Assembly (NCBI GenBank): GCA_038501785.1
Contig: JBAMJR010000070.1
Coordinates: forward strand, 2,182,501-2,246,500
DNA: 64,000 bases
DNA from: Myoxocephalus aenaeus
Taxonomy: Eukaryota > Chordata > Actinopteri > Perciformes > Cottidae
Direction of reading: 5' to 3'
Shown here piece after piece: positions 1 to 10,021 of this stretch (positions are counted from its first letter, which is position 1; each line of letters opens with the position of its first letter). Under the pieces are notes generated by a model that saw only the letters and a program-made list of their open reading frames with translations, was not told the origin of the DNA and searched no databases. A program made the translations under genes and the position numbers.

Positions 1-261
1 TAATGACGATTGTTGAGGTTGCGCACGCGTCATGATCATGTAGTGGTCGTGCATTCCGCCAGACACGTCCCCCTCTATATTGTTGTTTAATTTCTCAAAT
101 GTAACCGGGTGAAGCGGACCATGTTTCTTTCTGGCCGCCTGGCCAGATCTGTTCATCTCGTGTGATGTTTATGTGCGTGGCGCTCCATCTCAATGGCGCT
201 AACAATCCTCCATGTATAACTCTCACTGTGGTCTCTGCGTGTCTTCTCCTCCTCGCAGTAC

Positions 262-3200
262 ATGGGCTCAGAGCGGGTGGAGATGCGCAAGAGACAGATG
301 CAGGTTCATCAGGAAGCAGCTGCCAGTGTCCTCCACGCGCGCCACAGAATGGGAAACACCCCCACCAACGCCTCCAACGCCTGCTGCTTCTGCTGGTGCT
401 GCTGCTGTAGCTGCTCCTGGTAATGACGCGGCCTGCCTCCCTCCCACGCAGCCGGCTGCAGGGGGCCGCGCGTGGGGTCGTCCTCTGGCTCGCGCTAAGA
501 CCACGCAGTTGCTTTTACTGAGAGCTCCAGAGCGGGTTCACTGTGGTGTGACGTGTGCAGAAGAGCTGCAACAATCAGCTGATTTAGCAATTAGGCAATA
601 CTCAGGAAATGGTCAGGCAACTGATTCATCCAACAAAAAAAAAAAAAATTCTCTTGAGTATGGAAGCCCGTTTCTCAGAATCAGAATCAGAATCAGCTTT
701 AATGGCCATGTAAATTTGCACATACATGGAATTTGACTCCGGTTTCACTTGCTCTTCGTACTTTTTTCACACACAATATACAAGATAAATATAAAAAATA
801 TAAAAAGGACATTAAAGACAGTAGTAAAACATATAAAAAGGACATTAAAGACAGTAGTAAAACAACAAAAAAGTGCAGATAGTGCAGATGAAGAGTCTGT
901 TTAACTGTTCATTAGAGTGACGGCCAGTGGGAAGAAGCTGTTCCTGTGTCTGGTGGTTTTGGCGTACAGTGCTCTGTAGCGCCTTCCAGAGGGGAGGAGT
1001 TGGAACAGCTTGTGTCCAGGGTGTGAGGGGTCTGTGGTGATCTTTACAGCCCGCTTCCTGACTGGCGGTGTGCAAGTCCAGGATGGAGGGCAGGCTGGAA
1101 CCAATGGTTCTCTCTGCAGACCTGACTGTGATACAAAATTGAGATCCTGTAAGTCATAATTATAAAGATACTATCTCATCATTTTGATTTACTAAAATCT
1201 CATTATTATGACTTACAGGATCTCAATTTGTTTATCATAGAGTCGGAAACAGGCTTCCATACATGAGGTTATGTCATGTAAATTAATATCGTTTGAGTTT
1301 AGCTGAGCTACGGTGTCAGATAATACAATCATTTAAAATAAAAATGAATTACAGAAAAAAGTGGGCTGTTGCGCAAATCTTTGTTTTATGCGCTCATTTC
1401 CTGTCAAGCCTGCATACTTTGTGCATTCAGTAGTCGTACTCACGACACTGTTACTGTGGACCATGTTGCTTAACTGTAATTGAATAGTGAAAAACAGCCC
1501 CATCCAACAGTATATTCCTTCTGTCACATGACATCACTGAACCCTTAACTGCTCCCCGGGCGCCTCACAGGGCTGCCCACTGCTCCCTATCCAGGGATGG
1601 GTCAAATGCAGAGAAGAATTTCCCCAAGGGGATTAATAAAGTGCATGTTTCTGTTTCTTTTCTTCCTGTTGGCCTGTTGTACCATATGTTGCACTGCATG
1701 TTGGTTGTTTCACATTTGAAAATGATGGAACACCTCCAGTAGATTCAGGATGATCCTCTGGGAACGTTTGCGTAAATAATAAAGTGTCCCGTGGGGATGA
1801 CCAGCGCGTAATAACATGTTTCCAACACCCGAGGCAGCAGCCGGCTGCAGGCTTAATTGGTTCAGGCGCGAGTCCACTGTGAGCCAACCCATCGGGGAAC
1901 GTGGCCGTCGTAGCTGTGCGACAGTCGGGTGGAATTGATACAGTTGTAGAGACAAAGCGTGACACTCCTCCCCAGTGGAGTGAATTAACGCCGCCGTGTT
2001 CTGCACACGACCGGATGGCCTTCCTCAAGACGGAGCACGAGTTAACGGTGGATGATTCCAAAGCAGATTGAAACCCCGGAGGCCTCCATCCGATGAAATC
2101 CAGTGTGGGTCACAGGACCCCTGTGTTCCTGGTTTTCTGTGGTGGTGATGATGATGATGGTGTGGGCGGTGGTGTTGGTGAATGGGTGGGAGGACGGAGA
2201 CAAAAAGGAAGTCGTAGCCACTATTGAGCTGTAAGCTATTAAATGAGGCCGAGAGGGACGTCTTCATGTTGGAGAATGATGCCGCTTGCTGTTGTGTCAC
2301 GTTACATTTAGAATGTCTCAAGTGCATTATCTGTGATTTACCATCGGCTTTTATAAAAAAAAAACAGATGGGTTAAAACCAAATTTCTGCCAAGAATTCC
2401 TGTAATTTTCAGTTTTCAGATACATGGTGTTTTGTTCTGCACCCTTTAACGGAGCTGTTCGGCATTTTGGGAAATAGACTAAATTTGCCTTCTTTCCAAA
2501 ATCCTAGAGTCTTCTTCCTGGCAACCTCCCGGCGACAACAATATGAAAACGCCAATAAATAATCCGACATGTCCATTGTTCCTGCAAACCACGGATACGT
2601 TGAGTGTGGCTGTGTTTGCATTCGGTCAGAGCAAGTGCTAGTATATTAAGCGAGCGTTATTCAAAGTTTTGTGGTATAATAATGGGTGTAAAAGGCAAGG
2701 AAGTCCACTAGGGGCAGACGGGAGAGGAGGTGGATGAGTCAAACAAACAAACGTTGGTACGCTTGTTACGTAACGCAGTTGTTATATATTTACAGTCGTA
2801 GAGTTACATTGTTTCCTTATTATTTTAAACACAAATCATGATCATTTGTTACTTTAACCAAGTAGTTTTGATGCTGAAACCCAACCAAACGCTTCACAGC
2901 GTAAACAACGTGGCATTGTGATATGAAATATATTTTTGGTTTATGTACGTCGTGAAGAAACGCTCAATGCCAGCATTTTTTTGTGACTTGGTTGCTTTAT
3001 GCTAAGCTAAGATAGCCGTCTGCTGCTTGTACCATCATATTTAAGAGTGTGCCCACATACTTTGTACCATGAAATCAGAGATACTGCTGTTTGACAGGTT
3101 GGATTTTACAGTCCAGCCAACGACATTATTTTTAGTCATTAAACTGACTCTAGAGTAATTGTAAATGCTCAGCTGCAGCATCAGATCTGGATGACGAGTC

Positions 3201-4568
3201 TCATTGTGTTATTCTTTGTTCCAGTTTGACTGTTAGGAGTGAGGACGAGACGATACAGAGGTCCACCTTTGAGCGCAGAACCGAGGGAACCACTAATTGT
3301 GAAGAAAGGTAATGGCTGAACACCGCCACCCTTCCGTGTGTCACTACTGAGAGAATGAAATAACAGGAAACCAACGCATCCACGACTCTTTCATCTTTCA
3401 GCCCGAAGCCCACGATGGACGACGCTCGCTCCTGGACGATGTCGTTTGAAAAGGTGATGAAGAGTGCGGCGGGTCGCGGCTGCTTCAAGCAGTTCCTGCG
3501 GACGGAGTTCAGCGAGGAGAACATGATGTTCTGGCTCACCTGCGAGGAGCTCAAAAAGGAGACCAACAAGACGGTGGTGGAGGATAAAGTCCGTCAGATA
3601 TACGAGGACTTCATCTCAATCCTTTCCCCAAAAGAGGTGAGCCACTGTTTGATGTTATGGCTGAAATTATTATAGCTCTGATATTTATTTATTTTAAATC
3701 ATCAGTGTTAATAATCATGGTTACTTTCTTGATGAATCACATAATTTCCTCAGAACACAAGACGACATTGTTAATTGTCCAACCATCTGTTAAAAAAAAC
3801 TAAAATATCCATTTCGGGAATAATGCTTACCGGTATTTGCCTTGTTGAAAACTATTATTTTAACTATTCAATATAACAGTTATGACAAACCTTCAAGGGC
3901 AGCAGGAGCCATATTTTTTACTTAAATAGCAGCAAATAGTTGTTTGCTGCTGTATTAATGCTTACGCTTTGAATATAGCACCTTTAAAGATGATTTTGAC
4001 TTGTAGCATTATACAGAAACATAAAATGTACTATAGATGTTGCAAAAATATAGTTTTTGTGACTTCTCTCTGACCAAGATAGTCGTGTAGTTACAATCTG
4101 ATATAATATGGGCCCTTAACACCACGTTTTCTTATTTTTTTGCTGTACATATAATCACATACACTTTATGTATTATGTTAATACAGGGGCTCTTTCCAGC
4201 AAATGCTCAAACTAGTACACTCGTACAGCAAGTGTCTCCTTAAAGGGCCAGTAAAGACACATGCTGTGTCCCCTTTAAATTGCAAATTAAAATTGTTTTT
4301 GAATGAATTAATAAGAGCCCTTTAGTTTTCTGTTGATCAATGAATCATTGAAGCTCTTTGTCCTGCTCGTCTTCTCCAGGTCAGTTTGGACTCGCGTGTT
4401 CGAGAGGTGATAAACCGCAACATGCTGGAGCCGACCTCGCACACGTTCGACGACGCTCAGCAGCAGATCTACACGCTGATGCAGAGAGACTCCTACCCCC
4501 GCTTCATAAACTCCTCTGCGTACACGGATCTGATGAAGAGCCTGGAGGAGCCTCCCCCCGAGCCATAG
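262..4568 (+). CDS. rgs20: Regulator of G-protein signalling 20 (RGSZ1-type), four coding exons
   Basis: GTPase-activating protein of the RGS RZ subfamily; family members speed GTP hydrolysis on Gi-class alpha subunits, especially G-alpha-z, at membranes. Coding exons are 262-419, 3225-3308, 3402-3636 and 4380-4568, with GT-AG borders and matching phases, giving 221 residues. The start MGSERVEMRKRQM resembles the known RGSZ1 isoform start. Residues 41-53 (CCFCWCCCCSCSC) are the cysteine string that is palmitoylated in this subfamily. The RGS domain covers about residues 96-212, with the motifs FLRTEFSEENMMFW, EELKKE, SLDSRVREVINRNM and FDDAQQQIY. The first listed exon has a strong acceptor at 257-258, so a 5' exon lies outside the window or in 1-258, and longer N-terminal isoforms are possible. 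The 2.8-kb first intron carries LINE, SINE and other repeat fragments. Identity is near certain; only the true N-terminus is open. Confidence 0.95.
675..1125 (-). mobile_element. 3' end of an L2/Rex-like LINE, truncated
   Basis: The left end is a short tandem TCAGAA repeat (675-696), which is the 3' terminus of this class of fish LINE read on the opposite strand. On the minus strand, 901-1104 encodes a reverse-transcriptase C-terminus of the form HPGHKLFQLLPSGRRYRAL followed by RNSFFPLAVTLMN, a hallmark of L2/CR1-like fish elements. The copy is 5' truncated and sits in rgs20 intron 1. It contains a direct duplication of about 34 bp between roughly 796 and 863. Confidence 0.75.
1136..1229. repeat. 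Inverted repeat, 25-bp perfect arms, 44-bp spacer
   Basis: The arms at 1136-1160 and 1205-1229 are exact reverse complements, each containing GATCCTGTAAGTCATAAT or its complement. The sequence lies just beyond the LINE tail. It could be a tiny MITE-like element or a template-switch product; no clear target duplication was found. Confidence 0.7.
1530..1640 (+). mobile_element. 3' part of a tRNA-derived SINE
   Basis: The segment with CCCCGGGCGCCTCACAGGGC and TGCCCACTGCTCC followed by GGATGGGTCAAATGCAGAG is the reverse complement of part of 48660-48760. That shows a dispersed repeat in opposite orientation. This copy has lost its tRNA-like head. Confidence 0.7.
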
Positions 4569-5321
4569 ACTCTCCACCGCCGCACACTTATAGCTTTTCA
4601 CAAATTGGCGCATGCGTCCCAGCCTGAAGGAGTCGTGTGTTCCTGTTGGAGTCCTGCTATTTAGAGAAAGACAGACAGGAAAATGAACACTGCATAAAAC
4701 CGGTGTTTATCCAGCTGTTAACTGCTGTTTATTTACCCATGATTAGCTTACCCAAATACTCGGAGCAAACAAGAACAAACGCTATCCAGCAGCAGCCACT
4801 TGTTCGAAAACATAGCTATATTTTTATATAATCCCTAGCGCTTGACATTGCACTTTTCTACCTTGTTTAATGAGGAAAAGCATGCATCTGTGAGCACTGC
4901 ATTTGTATTTAGGTATATTGTGGGCCTTAATGCATATCCAGTTCTTGTAGAGTCTAAATAGGTTTTATTTAACAGTAACTTAAGAAGAAGAAAGTGCCTT
5001 GGAATAAGATCTTCTACGCGAGCACCTTGAGTCGAACATGAACGGTGCGACCATGACTTCACATGTTGGTGCTTTCAGCTCTTCTCAAAGATAAAGGTTT
5101 TTACAACTCGATGAGCTGATACCTGGAAATAGATCGTCTGTGTTTCAATACTGTGATATTAGTCATATTATATTTAGTTTAAACAAAACGTGGTCAAACC
5201 GAATACATGACCGTGACCACTGATATATTTGTGTATTTAAAAATAGATTTGTGTGAAATAGTTATTTGGATTCTCACAAATTAAATAAAGCACAATCGGA
5301 TGTTGTTTTTGCTGTTGTGTT

Positions 5322-5374
<53 letters not shown>
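4569..5374 (+). other. rgs20: rgs20 3' UTR and poly(A) signal, then (TA)n
   Basis: An AATAAA at 5284-5289 lies 716 nt after the stop codon and is the first convincing poly(A) signal, so the 3' UTR probably runs from 4569 to about 5305. A (TA)n microsatellite follows immediately at 5323-5374. Confidence 0.6.
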
Positions 5375-5379
<5 letters not shown>

Positions 5380-6037
5380 TGGTATATATTAAATGCTTCA
5401 TATGTGCATTGCATATTAAGCTGCTTTAAAATGTAGACTTTTTTTGCATATGTTCTTTGTTTGAAAATGTGTAACTAATGTAATGTTCTACAGATTAGGC
5501 CTGAAAAATAATTACGTATTCCATTAGAATTAATTGTTGATTATTTAAGTCCTTTTCTGTCTTTTTTTTTTAGCCAATACAAAAAAATGTCCAACACGTC
5601 TCACAAAAGCCCAGGTGAATGTATTTAAGTTGTTCTTTTTTTTTTTGTCCAACAACAATCCAAATCCCCAAAATAATATTGACAATAATTCAAAGGTCTA
5701 GTCTGTAGGATAAAGCGGCATTTAGCGGTGATCGCAACCAATTTAAACTTCTCCTGCGTGTTTGGTTTGTCTGCTCTGGGCCACGGTAGAAACATGGCGG
5801 CCTCCTCCTTAAGTCTCAACGAAAACACAATGATTCTTAGTTTCCGCTAATAATTCAAACCTAAAAAAAATCCTCCTAAATCTTACATACTGGACCTTGA
5901 AAGAGAAAAAAAAGAATCAGCAAATTTCAGAAGCTGGAAGCAACAAATGTTCGTCATTTTTGATCAACTAATAACTTGTTTTCGCATTACTACACATCGG
6001 CTCGATTAATAAAAAAAGAGCATTAAACAACAGGCCA
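5375..6037. other. Intergenic DNA, rgs20 to lypla1
   Basis: AT-rich sequence with no exon-like stretch. In the human block TCEA1 lies here, but nothing resembling a TFIIS-type transcription elongation factor was seen in any frame. Confidence 0.6.
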
Positions 6038-6384
6038 TTTATTGTGAGATAGCAGGTATTAAACCATAAAGTATAGCCCTAGTTATTCAAATACATACGT
6101 TTCCTGTAAGAAATGGCTTGTCTCGGTGGCCAGTAGCTTTACAATCAAGCAACTAATGTTACTCTAACACTAAGGGTTTTGTGTGGCTCCAGGTCAGGAT
6201 ACAATAGTGTTTATCGTTATGCTTCTCCGGGTTAACATGAAGCCCGAGTCCTGTCTGGCTTTATAAGTAGCAGCGTGGTATTATTGTCAAGTAAGTCAGT
6301 GGTTCCTGGAGTCCACAGAGTCACGCTGGGGTCGAGCCCAGAGGACGCCGATGGCGCTGTGCGGTTGAGCGGCTGCTCCCGAGT
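6038..6384 (-). other. lypla1: Probable lypla1 3' UTR with poly(A) signal
   Basis: TTTATT at 6038-6043 reads AATAAA on the minus strand, 342 nt past the lypla1 stop codon. It is the best nearby signal. The actual cleavage site is an inference. Confidence 0.45.
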
Positions 6385-9247
6385 TCATACGTCGGTGATG
6401 GGAGGAAGCAGCTTCTCTATGAAGCGTTTGACGTCCACCATTTCCTGCACAGAAACAGAAGAAAACAAAAAAATAAAGGTGTGAAACGCGCAACGAAACT
6501 GGAGCTCCAGAGTCACACATGAGACGTTCCCCGCGCTGACCTCAGGACAGGAGCTGTGAGGTAGACCCCGGTACGACTTGAAGGTGATGTTGGCTGGATT
6601 GACGAGGCTTTTCATCTTCTCCGCTGTCTGGCTGCCGAACACAAAGGGCACCAGGGGGTCGGCATCTCCGTGGCATTGCAGGACATGCATGTCCTTGTTA
6701 ACGCTGTTGGCAGACGCCTGAGAATAGAAGAGATTAGGATTATTCACATTATCTTGTTGTGACAGATTAGGATTTAGCTATAGGATATTCCTTTACTGTA
6801 ATTCCATTAAAGGAATAGTTCATAATAAAATGAACATTGGGTACATGTTATGTATTGTATATATATATATATTGGGGGTTGCATATGTATATTAAACACT
6901 TAAAAGATGTTTGGATCTACAAAGACGAATTTGAACTTTCAGGTGAACAATTTTTTTCAGCTTCTGTTTTTGTATTTTCTGAACCACGGAAGAATTTGCA
7001 TTTCAGAGACTAAAAAAAATCTGAATTATATATATATTTTTTTGTCTACCTGAGGGAAGGAATTGCGGAGAGGAAGCCAGCAGCTCAGAGCGACGACTCC
7101 AGCTAGCTTCTGCTGAGTCGTCAAAGCCGTGTAGAGAGACAACGCTCCACCCTGGAAGAGACACACACAAAAAAAATCCTAGTCGCATATCTCCCCATCT
7201 CTGTTATATACTTTTTCTATTCAGTCTGTATATTTAATATTCTTCTTTACTGTTTATTTATATTACTTATATTACTTTTATTCACTTGTGAGCAATGCTG
7301 CTGTACTCCTGTAATGTCCCCACTGCGGGACTAATAAAGCATTATCTGATCTTATCTTATCTTAAAAAGCACAAAAGAATCCTCTTCGTGGCGGCAAAGA
7401 ATGGAAGTAGTTTCAGATTCCGATCTAAAACTAATTTAAGCTTTGTCTATTTGCATTGTAATTAAACGCTCAGGGACAGAGGACTGTAAATTGCTGTGCG
7501 TTGCTGCAGAGCTGGAACCTGCCCGAAGTGATTCTGACAACTCATTTGTTGAATCACAAATCTCTCAAGTTCTCCTCTTGGTGTTGACCTTGTGGTTTTC
7601 ACAGAAAGGATTAGGGGGGGTTGTACCAGATCTATTTATTGACCAAGCACAGTGACTTCCTGGAGTCTCTTCTGGTTGACTGGCAACTTGTTCGGAGCCA
7701 AGAAACAGTCCGATGCACGACCGACCGTAAAATGTTGAAATGTCACGTTTACACCTTGATGCACCATGTTGATAAGTGAGCTTTAGAGCTACTGGTGGGT
7801 GGATATCGTTACTTTTGTGCAGTGCAAAGCTAACCAGCTACTGGCTGCAGCTTCATATCTTACTGAGTGATGTGTTCTTCTCATATAACTCTCCACCAGA
7901 AAGCAAATTTTCCAACATTTCCCCCCAAAGTTGTTGATTGAATCTTATACACCACTTGCACCAAATCATGTAATCCTACTCTTTTGTTTTATTCATAATT
8001 ATGTATCAGCATTGCACTGTAATTTCTTCACATTTGACTTTCTTCACTCCAAAGTACAAAGTTCTTGACCTCAGATTTATTCTAAGCATGACTTTGTAAA
8101 AGTCTTTTTCAAATGTGTGCATTTATCTGTTTGAGAATTGAGTGCCTTGAGAAGTGCACTTATGTGTCTGTACATTTTGGATTTGGTTATTCAAATACAT
8201 TAAGCACACTTACACTGACGCACTGTAAAAACAATGTTATGTAACCAATCATTTTCAGTTAAGTCAAACTTACTTGTGAAAATCCCCCCAGGAGAATTCT
8301 GTGTGACGGTATTCCATTTTTCACTTCTTGGTCTATCAAGGCCTTAACTGTTGAGAGATTAAAAAAGGAAATAAAACTCTCACAAACATAAACAAGCTCT
8401 GTACGCAACTCAAAAATAGCAGCGCATCTCCATCACGAGTTGAAATACAAAATTGTAAAAGACGTACTGTTCTCCGACGCTCTTTTAATACCGGCCTCAT
8501 CTTCATTGGCATCCGGGCTCAACCCATAGATATCAAACCTTTACAGGAAGGGAACACATGCAAGGTTCATTGTATTTGTGATGACCGCAGTCTCCTCAAA
8601 TAGGTTCAAATACTGCGATACTGACCAAGAAGGCATGGACATTCTCATGTTCAAAGAAACAGGCATGGTGGGACTGTAGTCAAGAAAGAAAAGACACATC
8701 TAGATTCAGCTTAACTGCACAAAACATACACATGTTGCACCATTAATGTATTTTACAATGGAAGATATGCTTTCAGGCATTATATGTTCTTGTGGACAGT
8801 CTGTGTGATGTTATAGCTGCTGTGAATACTTACGCATGTGGACAGATGTATTTCACATGTGGCAACCTGATGCCTGCGAAACCTTCTGCCCAGCCATGTC
8901 TGTCATATTGGACACAATAAACCAGTTCAGATCAAAGTGGATGTGACAGGAAATCATAATTTTGCCCCAAAGGAGAGAAGAAAAAAAAAACACCTGCCTG
9001 CATGTCACTTACCCAGTATCACCAAGACCATGCAGAAATATCACCTGTATAGAACACACAGGTGAGGTAGAGACAGTAGTTTATTTACACATCTAGCTGG
9101 GTGGTTGTCGGGTTTACATTGGCTTTTGCTGTAATTTCAACGAGATAAACGTGAACTAGTGTTGTCTGGTGGACTCACCGCTGCAGTAGCTTTCCGGGCA
9201 GCAGGCACGATGGCAGGTAAAGGCACTGACATGTTATTGCCGCACAT
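6385..9247 (-). CDS. lypla1: Acyl-protein thioesterase 1 (lysophospholipase I), nine coding exons
   Basis: Cytosolic serine hydrolase that removes palmitate from S-acylated proteins such as Ras and G-alpha subunits, and also hydrolyses lysophospholipids. Exons in minus-strand order are 9247-9179, 9044-9013, 8899-8834, 8673-8626, 8538-8468, 8347-8274, 7151-7050, 6717-6541 and 6444-6385. The total is 699 nt, or 232 residues, close to the 230 of the human enzyme. The protein has an alpha/beta-hydrolase fold with the nucleophile Ser119 in GFSQGG, Asp174 in HGDADPLVP and His208 in LPHSS, so the catalytic triad is intact at the family's usual numbering. Cys2 in MCGNNM is the known self-palmitoylation site of this family. 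All introns are GT-AG; the 1.1-kb intron 7152-8273 contains repeats. The gene shares a promoter interval with the divergent mrpl15. The identification is secure. Confidence 0.96.
7190..7366 (+). mobile_element. Retrotransposon 3' tail ending in (ATCTT)n
   Basis: The segment contains GTCCCCACTGCGGGACTAAT, then AAAGCATTATCTG, and ends in ATCTT repeats at about 7348-7364. This is a recurrent non-LTR or SINE tail in fish genomes. It lies in the lypla1 intron between exons 6 and 7. Exact family unknown. Confidence 0.5.
7740..7920 (-). repeat. Dispersed fish repeat, minus copy
   Basis: The CTAACCAGCTACTGGCTGCAGCTTCATAT and CTCTCCACCAGAAAGC portions (quoted with gaps) recur in diverged form at 31722-31840 and 33880-33975, and reverse-complemented at 36545-36700. 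It looks like an abundant interspersed family in spiny-rayed fish. Its class is not clear to me. Confidence 0.5.
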
Positions 9248-10021
9248 ACAGCGCTGAGGCAGCCGGTGGGGACGAGTGAGCTACTGTCGGCTAATACCGA
9301 TACCCTCCTCCACTGTCAATCTGGGTCGATCTTTGTCCGACTCTGGCCGTCAAATACCAAACGGTTAAAAGACGAATGTCGACCTAAGATGGAGGTCAAC
9401 GAACCGCCGCCTCGTATCGCCTCTGGCAGCCGTGGATTTCTTTGTAGAAGTTGAATTTTGTTGAAGAATAACACGCTGCCGGATAACAGTATCGGCCACC
9501 TGAACTGACACGGTTTGTAGCCCCGCCCCTCGTCTACGTGATTGGCTGTCGCCAGAGGTTTTCCACGGATGCAGAGCACCGATTGGTTCGTTGAAATGTC
9601 ATTAACCGCTACTTTAATAACGGCGAAACGGCAAAGCTCACTTCGACACCGCTGAAACATAGATTATGCAACAACAAAAGTTTTACATTACACAATATAT
9701 ACTAGATGTATACATTATTATAGCATATTGTCTCGTGACCTTTGACACAGATTTGAAAGGCCACGTGCTTTTTTAAAGGTTTTTATTCTGTTTTCCGCTT
9801 AAACGTTAAAACGGTTATTACATTTACTTAGTTGACCTTGACGACACTCATATGTAATGGCAATCACCAATAACGCATCACATCTCAACAGTTTGTAGTA
9901 CATTTTGATGGTGGTCATGCTTTTATTTTGAAACCTCAGCTAAGAAGAAGTGCATCCGCTCCCCTCGGTCACGTGACCTACATGTCCTTGGGTTTGTCAG
10001 TGACATGTGAGCAACAGAAAC
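9248..10021. promoter_or_regulatory. Head-to-head promoter interval of lypla1 and mrpl15
   Basis: These 774 bp separate the two start codons and contain both transcription starts. Visible elements are inverted CCAAT boxes (ATTGG) at 9541-9545 and 9582-9586, a palindromic E-box GTCACGTGAC at 9968-9977 lying 45 bp before the mrpl15 ATG, and a further CACGTG near 9762. No TATA box was evident, which is usual for housekeeping genes. Open frames here on both strands have no recognisable content. Confidence 0.6.

Larger units (their letters stand above)
420..3224 (+). other. rgs20 intron 1
   Basis: No exon-like sequence was seen here. The intron holds an L2-like LINE tail (675-1125), a 25-bp-arm fold-back (1136-1229), a SINE tail (1530-1640) and weak copies of a dispersed repeat near 2440-2505 and 2995-3060. 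The GC-richer stretch 1800-2200 has open frames on the minus strand, but they match no family I recognise. Confidence 0.7.

Noticed and set aside
162..736. Frames of 82 and 174 codons at the window start
   Set aside because: They are other-frame shadows of the rgs20 cysteine-string exon (259-419) and run into its intron.
9316..9660. 114-codon minus-strand frame in the lypla1/mrpl15 promoter
   Set aside because: Lies in the expected promoter interval, shows no conserved motif, and would sit across CCAAT boxes.
10007..10021. Start of mrpl15 at 10007
   Set aside because: The codon is GTG and the ATG at 10005 is in another frame and meets TGA at once; the first in-frame ATG is 10022.
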